A stretch of DNA of 17,976 bases from an uncultured Lachnospiraceae bacterium (GCA_934351765.1 CAKRJM010000018.1:1-17976); one strand, 5' to 3'; counted from the first letter of the stretch, positions 7,760 to 14,825 are shown. Numbers and translations: made by a program. The notes: generated by a model from the sequence alone, not told the origin.

Positions 7760-9219
7760 TGCCATCTCCATCCGGGATAATATTTGTTCTTTAAGATTCC
7801 GCGATTTCTTTTTGCAAATCCAAGGCTCCAGCCGTCTGTACAGACGAGGCACCAGCCGTCGGCTCCCTCACAGGCGGCTCCCTCCGTATCGATAGTCTCA
7901 CCCTTTAGATATTTTACGGTACGGATATCTTCTGAGGAAAAATCAGCAGTATTGGAAAACGTTTTCCTGGAAAGGAACATGGCAAGAGCCTGGGACGGCT
8001 CAAACCGGTTCTTTTTCATGGTGCCGAGAAACAGTCCTGTCCGAAGAAAGCGGATTTTCGGAAGCTTCTCCGGTGAAAGGGGAAGCAGGTAAAGATTTCC
8101 ATCCCGCTCCCAGTACCAGCCGCGTTCCTCCAGGGGAAGAAGGATCTGATTCCGGAACTCCGTAAACGCAGGAAATTTCTTTAAAAATTTCTCGTTGGAA
8201 GCCGCCTGTTTTCGAAGGATCTGTTCTCTTCCGTCTTTTGCAGAACGATCCGCGAACTCTGATACCCAACCGTTTTCCTGCGGAACGCAGAAGGTTTCGA
8301 TGTCCGTATCGGCACATTTCACATTGACTTTCTTTTTCATCAGCGCCACAAAATGTCCCTCGCCCCGCAGCTTCCACGGAAACAGACGGACAGAGGTTTC
8401 ATCGGTGCCTCTGGAAAAGCCGTGCTCCGTCTGGATCGGAACCGCTTCCAGCTCCGATGCTTCCGAGAGGATAAATCGGATATTCTCCTCGTCCTCCCGG
8501 GGGGAAAAGGTACAGGTGGAATACAGAAGAAGTCCTCCCGGCTTTAACATGGAGACCGCACAGGAAAGCAATCGTCTCTGGATCGGCACATAATACTCCG
8601 GGCCGCGCTCCTTCCAGCTTTCGATCATGGACGGTTCCCGCCGGAACATGCCCTCTCCGGAACAGGGTGCGTCGATCAGGATCTTATCAAACCAGCCGGG
8701 GAAACAGGCCGCCAGCCGCTCCGGCTCCTCACTGCAGACCAGGGTATTACCGATTCCGAACAATTCCAGATTTTTCAACAGTGCCTTCGCCCTTGAGGCA
8801 CTTACATCGTTGGAGACCAGAATCCCCTGTCCCTTTAAAGCTGCTCCCAGAGCAGTGCTCTTTCCTCCGGGAGCAGCGCACAGATCCAGGACACGATCTC
8901 CCGGCGTTACCGGAAGCAGCGCTCCCGGCGCCATGGCACTTGGCTCCTGTAAATAATAAAGGCCGGAAAAATAATAGGGATGGTGGGAAAGATCTGCCGA
9001 TGGCTCATATTCATAACCCAGTCCGCCAGACCAGGAAACGGAACAAAGAACCGGAAGGGCTGAAAGAACCCGTTCCCGTTCTTCATCCGTCCGCACCTTT
9101 CCCGGATTTAGACGGAACCCGCGGCAGGACGGCTCGCGAAAGCTGTTTTTATATTCCTGAAACCCGGCTTCTCCCAGAAGCTGTTTCATCGTTTCTTCAT
9201 ACGTAAGAGGCAGTTCCAT
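7756..9219 (-). CDS. RsmF-type rRNA (cytosine-C5)-methyltransferase (NOL1/NOP2/Sun family)
   Basis: This 487-residue enzyme uses S-adenosylmethionine to methylate C5 of cytosine in rRNA. The SAM-binding motif I is LDLCAAPGGKS (111-121). Motif IV is DAPCSGEGMFRR (183-194), holding the release cysteine Cys186, and motif VI YSTCTF holds the nucleophile Cys236. The N-terminal block (SCRGFRLNPGK, residues 31-41) and the roughly 190-residue C-terminal RNA-binding region, ending in a PUA-like part, match the RsmF/YebU architecture rather than the shorter RsmB. The exact target nucleotide is not deducible. The ATG has GGAGAA upstream, 18 bases after the end of the alarmone synthetase gene, and the 3' end overlaps the HAD gene by four bases. 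Confidence 0.92.
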   Translation of the reverse strand: MELPLTYEETMKQLLGEAGFQEYKNSFREPSCRGFRLNPGKVRTDEERERVLSALPVLCSVSWSGGLGYEYEPSADLSHHPYYFSGLYYLQEPSAMAPGALLPVTPGDRVLDLCAAPGGKSTALGAALKGQGILVSNDVSASRAKALLKNLELFGIGNTLVCSEEPERLAACFPGWFDKILIDAPCSGEGMFRREPSMIESWKERGPEYYVPIQRRLLSCAVSMLKPGGLLLYSTCTFSPREDEENIRFILSEASELEAVPIQTEHGFSRGTDETSVRLFPWKLRGEGHFVALMKKKVNVKCADTDIETFCVPQENGWVSEFADRSAKDGREQILRKQAASNEKFLKKFPAFTEFRNQILLPLEERGWYWERDGNLYLLPLSPEKLPKIRFLRTGLFLGTMKKNRFEPSQALAMFLSRKTFSNTADFSSEDIRTVKYLKGETIDTEGAACEGADGWCLVCTDGWSLGFAKRNRGILKNKYYPGWRWQ

Positions 9220-9237
9220 GATTCTTCTCCATAAACG

Positions 9238-10056
9238 CTAGTTAAAAGTGTGAAGCCCCTGAACCTTCCGTACAGCCGCCAGCTTATCCAGCCGCCGTCC
9301 GAAATCCTCCAGTTCCTCCAGAGATCCGTTGTGGTAGACTTCATAAAACTCGTTCTGGATATTCAGCATGGCATCCTCATATTCCTCTTCGCCGCTGTAA
9401 AGATTCTGGAGATTATTTAGAATATCCGCCACCACAGAGGCCTTCTCCTGGAACAGCCGCTGGGCATCCACAATCTCTTCCCGGATCGCAGACATCTCAC
9501 AGTCCAGGGCAAGAACTGCCTCCGCGGCTGTCTTTAACCGCTGAGCTAAGATCTCCGGAAGCTCCTCCCGGTATTTATAGTGGAGGGAATGTTCGATGGT
9601 CGCCCAGAAGTTCATGGCCATCGTACGGATCTGAATCTCCACCTGGATCTTATGCTTTCCGCTGGCGGTATACACTTCATAAAGGACATTGACATGATAG
9701 CTCCGGTATCCGCTTTCCTTTGTATGATTGATATAGTCCCGCTCGCTTACCACTTCCATGTCGCTGCGGCTGCGGATCAGGTTGACCACCGTGGCGATAT
9801 CCTCCACGAACTGGCAGATGATCCGGATACCGGCGATGTCGTCCAGCCGTTCCGTAAATTCATCCAGGGGAATCCCCTTCCGCTGTGCTTTTTCCAGAAT
9901 ACTGGAAATCTTCTTGACCCGCCCCTGCACCGCCTCGATGGGGGAATATGTCCCGGATTCCCGGCATTCCTTTATGATATGGTTAAACTTCACCATCAGT
10001 TCCTCAACGGCAAGCTGATACGGTGCAAGTGCTTCTCTCCAAAGCTGAATTCTCAT
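9238..10056 (-). CDS. Small alarmone synthetase, (p)ppGpp synthetase of RelQ/RelP type
   Basis: The protein holds a single RelA/SpoT synthetase domain without hydrolase or TGS domains, so it should make (p)ppGpp from ATP and GDP or GTP but not degrade it. Visible motifs are RVKKISSILEKAQRKG (46-61), DDIAGIRI (72-79, metal-binding Asp), ESGYRSYH (114-121) and VEIQIRT (139-145, catalytic Glu140). At 272 residues from the chosen ATG it is longer than Bacillus RelQ, because of a C-terminal helical, acidic extension after about residue 200. The ATG at 10056 begins MRIQLWREAL, with AGGAGAG rather far upstream (about 13 bases); an ATG at 10137 would add 27 residues lacking family resemblance. It is probably the first gene of the long leftward operon. 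Confidence 0.9.
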   Translation of the reverse strand: MRIQLWREALAPYQLAVEELMVKFNHIIKECRESGTYSPIEAVQGRVKKISSILEKAQRKGIPLDEFTERLDDIAGIRIICQFVEDIATVVNLIRSRSDMEVVSERDYINHTKESGYRSYHVNVLYEVYTASGKHKIQVEIQIRTMAMNFWATIEHSLHYKYREELPEILAQRLKTAAEAVLALDCEMSAIREEIVDAQRLFQEKASVVADILNNLQNLYSGEEEYEDAMLNIQNEFYEVYHNGSLEELEDFGRRLDKLAAVRKVQGLHTFN

Positions 10057-10154
10057 AAATGTTTCTACTCTCCTGTTTTCTCTTTGATGCAGCAGTCGTT
10101 CACCAATGCATTTTGTACTGAGCATATACCGAACCATGGTTTCCCAGTTCTATT

Positions 10155-10163
10155 AGTATACCA
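10155..10163 (-). promoter_or_regulatory. Probable extended -10 promoter of the alarmone synthetase operon
   Basis: On the minus strand the sequence TGG-TATACT forms an extended -10 element with -10 at 10155-10160. No good -35 lies 17 bases upstream; TTACCA is present only at 19-base spacing. It sits in the 50-odd bases between the pepD stop and the alarmone gene and would give a leader of about 90 bases if the ATG at 10056 is used. Confidence 0.5.
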
Positions 10164-10191
10164 CAAAATGGTGATTGGGTGGTAAGGAATC

Positions 10192-11679
10192 TTATGCTCC
10201 TGCCAGACGTTTTAATACTTCAGTCAAAAACCGGTAAAACCGCTCCGTGGAAGGGATGGAAAGCCGCTCTCTCGGCGTATGGATATCCAGGATCTCCGGA
10301 CCCATGGAAACGGCATCCAGTCCCGGGATCTTTGCCGCAAACAGGCCACATTCCACTCCGGCATGAATGGTCTCCACCCGGGCCGTTTTTCCGTACTGCT
10401 CTTCATAGACATCACGGAGAAGCGCCTGAAGCGGGGAATCCGGGCGGTATTCCCAGGCAGGATAATCGCCGGAGGTCTGAAAGCTTCCTCCTGCCAGATC
10501 CATGTACGCCTCCAGCCGCCGCATCAGCGCCTGCTTTCCGGACACGGAGGAGCTGCGCAGCAGACAGGAGACCTGTGCATTCGTATTGGAAAGACGCAGG
10601 ATTCCGCAGTTCATGGAGGTTTCCACAAGACCGGGAAGCGCGCTGCTCATGGAAGAAACGCCGTCAGGCAGATTCCATAACCATGCACAAAGGCGTCTGA
10701 GCCCCGGACCGGTCAAAACCTGCCAGGGTTGTTCCGTCTGTCTGGAATCCGTCATAAGCGCTTCGGAAATCCCGGTAATTTCTGCATTCGCTGTAAGCGT
10801 CATGGAAAGCGCCGGATCTGTACCGTGAAACCGCGCCCGCAGGTCTGCCTCGATGGCCTGCACCGCCTGTTCGGTCTCTGTCCGGTCCTCTTTTGAAACC
10901 AGCAGCTCCGCCGTAAAGGAGGTCGGAATGGCATTGTCCTGAAGACCGGCAGAAAGGCCTCGCAGGGAAAGAGACGGAACCTTCTCCGTCAGATGGTTTA
11001 AGACTTCACCTGCCAGGATCACAGCATTGGCCCGTCCGAATACAATATCGGTACCGGAATGGCCGCCCGTCAGGCCGGAAAGGTGCAGCCTTACAGGGAT
11101 TCCGGACGCTTCCGTTCTTTCGATGGGCAGCGTAAGATCATAACGGATTCCTCCGGCACACCCGGACAGAAATACCCCTTCGTCCTCAGAATCCAGGTTC
11201 AGAAGAACGGAGGACTTCAGATCGCTCATATCCATGGCAGAGGCGCCGATCATTCCGATTTCTTCATCCGAGGTAAAGACGCACTCCAGCGGCGGATGGA
11301 TCAGCTCCTCCGAATCCAGGATCGCCAGTGCCATGGCAACAGCGATGCCGTCATCCCCTCCCAGGGTCGTTCCGTCTGCAGTCAGGTAATCACCATCCGT
11401 CTTTAAATGAAGGCCCTCGGTTCGGAAATCATGGGAAACGCCGGGATCAGCCACACAAACCATGTCCAGATGGCCCTGAAGCATAACCGTGGGAGCCTGT
11501 TCAAAGCCCCTGCTGCCCGGTTTTCGGATCACCACGTTCTGGTGTTCATCCCGCCTCCAGGAAAGGCCATGGGCCTCGGCAAAGGCTGTGCAGTAATCGG
11601 CGGCTTCCTTTGTATGTCCGGATTCCCGCGGAATCCGGGATAATTCCTCAAAATAGTGAAAGACCTTTTTCGGTTCCAT
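10192..11679 (-). CDS. pepD: Aminoacyl-histidine dipeptidase (Xaa-His dipeptidase, M20 family)
   Basis: This 495-residue cytosolic metallopeptidase hydrolyses dipeptides, classically those with C-terminal histidine. M20 zinc-site signatures are LQGHLDMV (His70, Asp72), LGGDDGIAVA (Asp109/Asp110), TSDEEIGM (Glu139-Glu140) and NLDSEDEG (Asp163), followed by the lid domain opening with LHLSGLTGGHSG near residue 195. A C-terminal MGPEILDIHTPRERL segment supplies the last histidine ligand. Length and motif order fit PepD rather than PepT or PepV. The ATG has AAAGGAG five bases upstream. It is transcribed away from the ylbJ-like gene across a 72-base divergent gap, in which I see no clear sigma-A promoter for pepD. 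No terminator is obvious after it, so some transcription may reach the alarmone operon. Confidence 0.94.
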   Translation of the reverse strand: MEPKKVFHYFEELSRIPRESGHTKEAADYCTAFAEAHGLSWRRDEHQNVVIRKPGSRGFEQAPTVMLQGHLDMVCVADPGVSHDFRTEGLHLKTDGDYLTADGTTLGGDDGIAVAMALAILDSEELIHPPLECVFTSDEEIGMIGASAMDMSDLKSSVLLNLDSEDEGVFLSGCAGGIRYDLTLPIERTEASGIPVRLHLSGLTGGHSGTDIVFGRANAVILAGEVLNHLTEKVPSLSLRGLSAGLQDNAIPTSFTAELLVSKEDRTETEQAVQAIEADLRARFHGTDPALSMTLTANAEITGISEALMTDSRQTEQPWQVLTGPGLRRLCAWLWNLPDGVSSMSSALPGLVETSMNCGILRLSNTNAQVSCLLRSSSVSGKQALMRRLEAYMDLAGGSFQTSGDYPAWEYRPDSPLQALLRDVYEEQYGKTARVETIHAGVECGLFAAKIPGLDAVSMGPEILDIHTPRERLSIPSTERFYRFLTEVLKRLAGA

Positions 11680-11700
11680 ATAGTCTCCTTTCCGGGCGGT

Positions 11701-11727
11701 ATAGGACGCCGTCCCGTAACATAAACT
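11701..11727 (+). promoter_or_regulatory. Candidate sporulation sigma-E-type promoter for the ylbJ-like gene
   Basis: ATA at 11701-11703 is followed after 16 bases by CATAAACT at 11720-11727. This matches the sigma-E pattern (ATA, 16, CATA...T) in spacing and -10, while the -35 lacks the trailing TT. The predicted transcript start leaves only about 18 bases before the start codon. Bacillus ylbJ is a mother-cell sigma-E gene, which makes the match plausible. A small odd palindrome, GGACG-C-CGTCC (11704-11714), lies in the spacer. Confidence 0.45.
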
Positions 11728-11751
11728 GAAAAAAAGCGAAAGGACAGGATT

Positions 11752-12666
11752 TTGAAACGACTGCTGTTTTCCCTTGGGACTGTGCTGTTTTTTATTCTCT
11801 GCCTTTCCCGTCCGTCCATTGCCGTCTCCGGGGCATCTGCCGGTCTGGCACTGTGGTATTCCAGCGTTCTTCCGGCTCTTCTGCCCTGTATGATCCTTTC
11901 CGGGTATTTAACCGCCTCCGGACTGTTCCGTCGTCTTCCGCCGTCCGCCCTTGCGCTCGCTGTAGGCTGGTTCTGCGGTTATCCCATGGGCGCCAAAACC
12001 GTGGCCTCCCTCTGGAAAAAGAAACGGCTGTCGGAATTCCAGGGCCGCAGGCTTCTGGCACTGGTGGGCGAACCGAGTCCCATGTTCCTGAGCGGATTCT
12101 TATGCTCCGGAATGCTGCGGATTCCGCCGGAAAAGGCTCTGGTTTATATGCTGAGCGTTTATCTGCCTGCTGTGATCTTTTTTGGAATACAGACTGCGGC
12201 AGAAGCACGTCGGGCACGGCAGACAGCATCCAGCCTGCGGACATCTTTGCCGAAACAGAAATGTTCCGCCTCCGATGAGCACAATGCTCTGGAATTATTT
12301 GAAGAAAGCATGACGGACAGCATGATCCTCATGGCAAAGATCGGCATATATCTGATGCTCTTTACCATGCTCTCCTACTTTCTTACCTCCTGGTCTGCCC
12401 ATCCGGTGTTTCAGTCTCTTTTTCCCGGAATCCTGGAAATGACCTCCGGAACCGCCTTTACGATCCGTGCCGGTCTTTCCGAACGGCTGACCGTTTCACT
12501 CTGCTTTTCTTATGCGGCCTTCGGCGGCTGTTCCATTCTGGCACAGACCAAAAGTGCATTAAAGGGAACACCGTTTTCCATCCGGCGGATCGGATGTGCG
12601 AAGCTGCTGCAGGCAGCAGGAACCTTTCTGATGATTTACGGATTTTATCCGATGCTGCAGAGATAA
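11752..12666 (+). CDS. ylbJ: YlbJ-like sporulation membrane protein (nucleoside-recognition/Gate domain)
   Basis: This 304-residue, strongly hydrophobic protein has helices near residues 4-20, 28-57, 64-78 and several more toward the C-terminus. It carries the Gate-family signatures CGYPMGAK (75-82), GEPSPMFLSGF (106-116) and FGGCSILAQTKS near residue 260. In Bacillus YlbJ (SpoVV) is needed to move dipicolinic acid across the outer forespore membrane. That role is inferred here from motif similarity and from the nearby rsmD-coaD pair, which also flanks ylbJ in Bacillus, although the gene is on the opposite strand here. It is shorter than the roughly 400-residue Bacillus protein. The start is a TTG behind AAAGGA (seven-base spacing); the next methionine is at codon 47, after the first helices. 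Other Gate proteins such as SpmA or SpmB are the alternative. Confidence 0.75.
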   Translation: MKRLLFSLGTVLFFILCLSRPSIAVSGASAGLALWYSSVLPALLPCMILSGYLTASGLFRRLPPSALALAVGWFCGYPMGAKTVASLWKKKRLSEFQGRRLLALVGEPSPMFLSGFLCSGMLRIPPEKALVYMLSVYLPAVIFFGIQTAAEARRARQTASSLRTSLPKQKCSASDEHNALELFEESMTDSMILMAKIGIYLMLFTMLSYFLTSWSAHPVFQSLFPGILEMTSGTAFTIRAGLSERLTVSLCFSYAAFGGCSILAQTKSALKGTPFSIRRIGCAKLLQAAGTFLMIYGFYPMLQR

Positions 12667-12679
12667 CGCAGAGTTATCT
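12661..12679. repeat. Stem-loop containing the ylbJ stop codon
   Basis: AGATAAC and GTTATCT form a perfect 7-bp inverted repeat around a 5-base loop. The left arm includes the TAA stop of ylbJ. No T-run follows on the plus strand, so it is not a standard intrinsic terminator by itself; it may protect the 3' end or act together with the hairpin 16 bases further on. Confidence 0.5.
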
Positions 12680-12694
12680 GAAAACATAAAACAA

Positions 12695-12718
12695 GGGGAT
12701 ACCGTTCAGAGTATCCCC
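12695..12718 (-). terminator. Terminator between convergent ylbJ and the coiled-coil gene
   Basis: GGGGATAC (12695-12702) pairs perfectly with GTATCCCC (12711-12718) around an 8-base loop. Read on the minus strand the stem is followed by TTGTTTTATGTTTT, a fair T-rich tract, so it should stop transcription of the coiled-coil gene. On the plus strand the following sequence is less T-rich (a CTCTTTT some 12 bases on), so termination of ylbJ there is weaker. Confidence 0.7.
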
Positions 12719-12738
12719 TCCTGAGTTCTCTTTTGTCA

Positions 12739-13509
12739 TCAGCCAAGCATATCGGTATTGATACCGCCGTCTTTCTTCCGGTCGGCCGCCGGCTTGCTTT
12801 CCGTGTTCTTCGGCTCAGCCGCTGCCGCCGCTTCTGCTGCGGGAACCTGCAGCTCACTGCGGTTATTGGTCACCACATCCAGGTTTGCCTGGAGGGAATC
12901 GATGAACAAACGGAACTTTTCGTTTGCCTGCTCCATGGTGCGGTTCATAATGGTCTGAAGCGTTCCGAGCATTTCATCGGTGTAACGGATCGCGCCCTCA
13001 CGGATATTGTCGGAATCCGCTACGGCACTGTCAACCACCTGCTGGGCGCTGGCATTGGCCTGCTCCATAACCTGTCCGGCCTGCTGGTTTGCCTGTTCCA
13101 CCACCTCATTTGCCTGCTGATATGCCTGATCCAGTACCTGGCCGGCCTGCTGGTTTGCCTGCAGGACGACTTCGTGTTCGTTTACCAGAGCGGCTGTATG
13201 CTGTTCGGTCTCGGCAATGATCTGATCTGCCTGCTCCTGCGCCTGGGCAAGAATCTGCTCTGCCTGTGCTTTCGCATCCTTTACGATCTGATCTGCTTCT
13301 TCCTGAGCGGAGCCGGTGATGGCATCCTTATTGCTGATGATCTTCTGATATTTCTTGATCTCATCCGGAGTCCGGAGACGAAGCTCCACTAAAAGCTCTT
13401 CCATCTCATCCTTATCCACGATGATCTTCTTGTTGTTGGTAAACGGCTGCGGCTTGCATCCATCAATGTATTCTTCAATTTCACTGATCAACTGTTCGAT
13501 TCTGCTCAT
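12739..13509 (-). CDS. Hendecad-repeat coiled-coil protein (DivIVA-like / V-ATPase subunit H-like)
   Basis: This 256-residue protein has no enzymatic signature. Residues 1-60 form a helical N-terminal segment (MSRIEQLISEIEEYIDGCK, then DKDEMEELLVELRLRTPDEIKKYQKII). Residues 72-176 consist of about nine 11-residue units such as ADQIVKDAKAQ, AEQILAQAQEQ, AGQVLDQAYQQ and AGQVMEQANAS, with a break after residue 115. An alanine- and lysine-rich disordered tail follows residue 222. The hendecad pattern predicts a long right-handed or straight coiled coil. Similar clostridial proteins are loosely called ATPase or DivIVA-like, but nothing here shows ATPase activity. The ATG at 13509 has GGAGG eight bases upstream. 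The gene follows coaD by 86 bases with no clear promoter of its own, so it probably extends the rsmD-coaD operon. A role in cell-envelope or division scaffolding is only a guess. Confidence 0.8.
   Translation of the reverse strand: MSRIEQLISEIEEYIDGCKPQPFTNNKKIIVDKDEMEELLVELRLRTPDEIKKYQKIISNKDAITGSAQEEADQIVKDAKAQAEQILAQAQEQADQIIAETEQHTAALVNEHEVVLQANQQAGQVLDQAYQQANEVVEQANQQAGQVMEQANASAQQVVDSAVADSDNIREGAIRYTDEMLGTLQTIMNRTMEQANEKFRLFIDSLQANLDVVTNNRSELQVPAAEAAAAAEPKNTESKPAADRKKDGGINTDMLG
13070..13161. repeat. Internal 33-bp-periodic repeat within the coiled-coil gene
   Basis: A 26-base segment at 13070-13095 recurs at 13136-13161 with one difference, offset by 66 bases, which equals two 11-codon units. 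The encoded peptide QANQQAGQV(L/M) is duplicated. This suggests the coiled coil grew by in-frame tandem duplication, with older copies diverged on either side. Confidence 0.85.
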
Positions 13510-13595
13510 GGTTCGTTCCTCCAAGTTTTCTTATCGGTCATAATACAGAGCCGTTCCTGTTCAGGCCCGGTTCCGGATCATGGACTGCCCGATGG

Positions 13596-14072
13596 CTATT
13601 TAAATTTTTCCAGTACTCTTGGCAATACAGACGGCGGCACAAATGCCGAGATATTTCCGTGATATCGGGCAACCTCCCGTACCGTACTGGAACTTAAATA
13701 TGCATATTTTAAGTCTGTCGTCAGAAACATCGTATCCAGCTCCGGACACATGATACGATTGGTCTGAGACATCTGCAGCTCATATTCAAAGTCGGTGATG
13801 GCGCGAAGTCCGCGGACAACGGTCTGCGCATGGCACTGAACCGCAAAATCCACCAGAAGTCCATCAAACGAGGTGACTTCCACATTGGACAGATGAGCCG
13901 TCACATTCTTTAACATAGTAACACGTTCCGCAACAGAAAACAACGGATTTTTTGCGCTGTTATTCAACACGCCTACAATGAGCTTGTCCACCATTTTAGA
14001 AGAACGCTCAATGATATCCAGATGTCCAAGGGTCACGGGATCAAAGCTTCCCGGGTATACAGCGATTCTCAT
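13596..14072 (-). CDS. coaD: Phosphopantetheine adenylyltransferase
   Basis: CoaD transfers AMP from ATP to 4'-phosphopantetheine, the penultimate step of coenzyme A synthesis. The 158-residue length is standard. Signatures are the nucleotidyltransferase motif [16 protein letters not shown] (residues 6-21, with the His17 of the T/HxGH motif), [17 protein letters not shown] near residue 85, and the ATP-binding [15 protein letters not shown] near residue 125. The start lies six bases after the rsmD stop, and its AAGGAG ribosome site is inside the end of rsmD. The rsmD-coaD pairing is conserved across Firmicutes, and the two are clearly one transcription unit here. Confidence 0.97.
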   Translation of the reverse strand: MRIAVYPGSFDPVTLGHLDIIERSSKMVDKLIVGVLNNSAKNPLFSVAERVTMLKNVTAHLSNVEVTSFDGLLVDFAVQCHAQTVVRGLRAITDFEYELQMSQTNRIMCPELDTMFLTTDLKYAYLSSSTVREVARYHGNISAFVPPSVLPRVLEKFK

Positions 14073-14078
14073 ACGATG

Positions 14079-14645
14079 TTAAAGCTCCTTCATTTCGATA
14101 AAAACATGTTTATTGGTTTTATAGTTCTTTTCCCTCACGATCTGGAAAATGGTTTCCTCTTCCACGTAGGAAAAATCTGTCTGAAGCGATGCCTCCACGA
14201 TGATCGTAGTCATTTCATCCGCCAGACGGGAATGAGACAGCGCCATAAGCACCTGACGCTCCAGTTCTTTTCCATAGGGCGGATCCATGAAGATCAGGTC
14301 AAAGGGCTGTTCTCCGGAATCCTCCAGTCTCCGGAGCGCAGTCAATGCGTCACATTCCATTACAACCGCATCCGGTTCCAGACGGGTAAAGGAAAGGTTC
14401 TGGCGGATACAGTCCGCCGCCTTTTTATTGTTTTCCACAAATACACAGGCACTGGCTCCGCGGCTCAGCGCCTCGATCCCAATCCCGCCGCTTCCGGAAA
14501 ACAGATCCAGAAACCGACAGCCGGTAATCTCTGTCTGGAGCATATTAAACAGCGTTTCTTTGATCCGGTCAGTCGTCGGCCTGGTGTCGAGACTGTCCAG
14601 TGTTTTTAAAGGAAGCCGCCTGGCTTTCCCTGCAATTACTCTCAT
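14079..14645 (-). CDS. rsmD: 16S rRNA (guanine-966-N2)-methyltransferase
   Basis: This 188-residue SAM-dependent enzyme methylates the exocyclic amine of a guanine in 16S rRNA. It begins with the family-typical MRVIAGKARRLPL, followed by RPTTDRIKETLFN. The SAM-binding loop is DLFSGSGGIGIEA (47-59) and the catalytic motif is DPPY (121-124). Length matches RsmD. It heads the operon with coaD and has its own promoter about 110 bases upstream. The ATG is preceded by TGAGGAATCA, an acceptable GAGG ribosome site. Confidence 0.95.
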   Translation of the reverse strand: MRVIAGKARRLPLKTLDSLDTRPTTDRIKETLFNMLQTEITGCRFLDLFSGSGGIGIEALSRGASACVFVENNKKAADCIRQNLSFTRLEPDAVVMECDALTALRRLEDSGEQPFDLIFMDPPYGKELERQVLMALSHSRLADEMTTIIVEASLQTDFSYVEEETIFQIVREKNYKTNKHVFIEMKEL

Positions 14646-14692
14646 GTTGATTCCTCATTTTATTTGATTTTAAACAGACGAAAAGACTCCTG

Positions 14693-14720
14693 TTTGCAGA
14701 TCCATGCAGATCCATGCAAA
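14693..14720. repeat. Tandem 10-bp repeat in the rsmD leader
   Basis: TGCAGATCCA occurs twice in tandem (14695-14704, 14705-14714), followed by a partial third copy (TGCA). The block is bounded by TTTGCA and TGCAAA, which are inverted repeats of each other, so the leader RNA can fold with outer 6-bp arms and inner GATC pairs. It lies between the predicted rsmD transcript start and its ribosome site. Confidence 0.7.
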
Positions 14721-14751
14721 TGATCTGAGGTCCTGCGTCTGTCACTACGTT

Positions 14752-14780
14752 ATTATAATATGATTTTCCACTTCAATCAA
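14752..14780 (-). promoter_or_regulatory. Sigma-A promoter of rsmD-coaD
   Basis: On the minus strand TTGATT (14775-14780) and TATAAT (14752-14757) are spaced by 17 bases. The -10 is a perfect match and the -35 differs at two positions. The predicted start near 14745 gives a leader of about 100 bases to rsmD that contains the tandem 10-bp repeat. Confidence 0.75.
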
Positions 14781-14784
14781 GTGG
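14768..14784. promoter_or_regulatory. Palindrome centred on the rsmD -35 box, possible operator
   Basis: CCACTT and AAGTGG form a perfect 6-bp inverted repeat around CAATC. The centre at 14776 lies within the -35 box of the rsmD promoter, so a protein bound here would compete with RNA polymerase. No regulator is identified. Confidence 0.4.
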
Positions 14785-14796
14785 CATTTTCCGTTA

Positions 14797-14825
14797 GAAG
14801 ATTCTGACAGAAGACGCAGATCTTC
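14797..14825. repeat. Imperfect inverted repeat upstream of the spore protein gene
   Basis: GAAGATTCTG (14797-14806) and CAGATCTTC (14817-14825) can pair over nine bases with one bulged T around a 10-base loop. No T-run follows on either strand. It lies between the rsmD promoter and the spore gene promoter and could be a boundary or a regulator site. Confidence 0.4.

Noticed and set aside
13070..13161. Regular repeats that might be a CRISPR array
   Set aside because: They are in frame inside a coding region and encode 11-residue protein units; there are no unique spacers.
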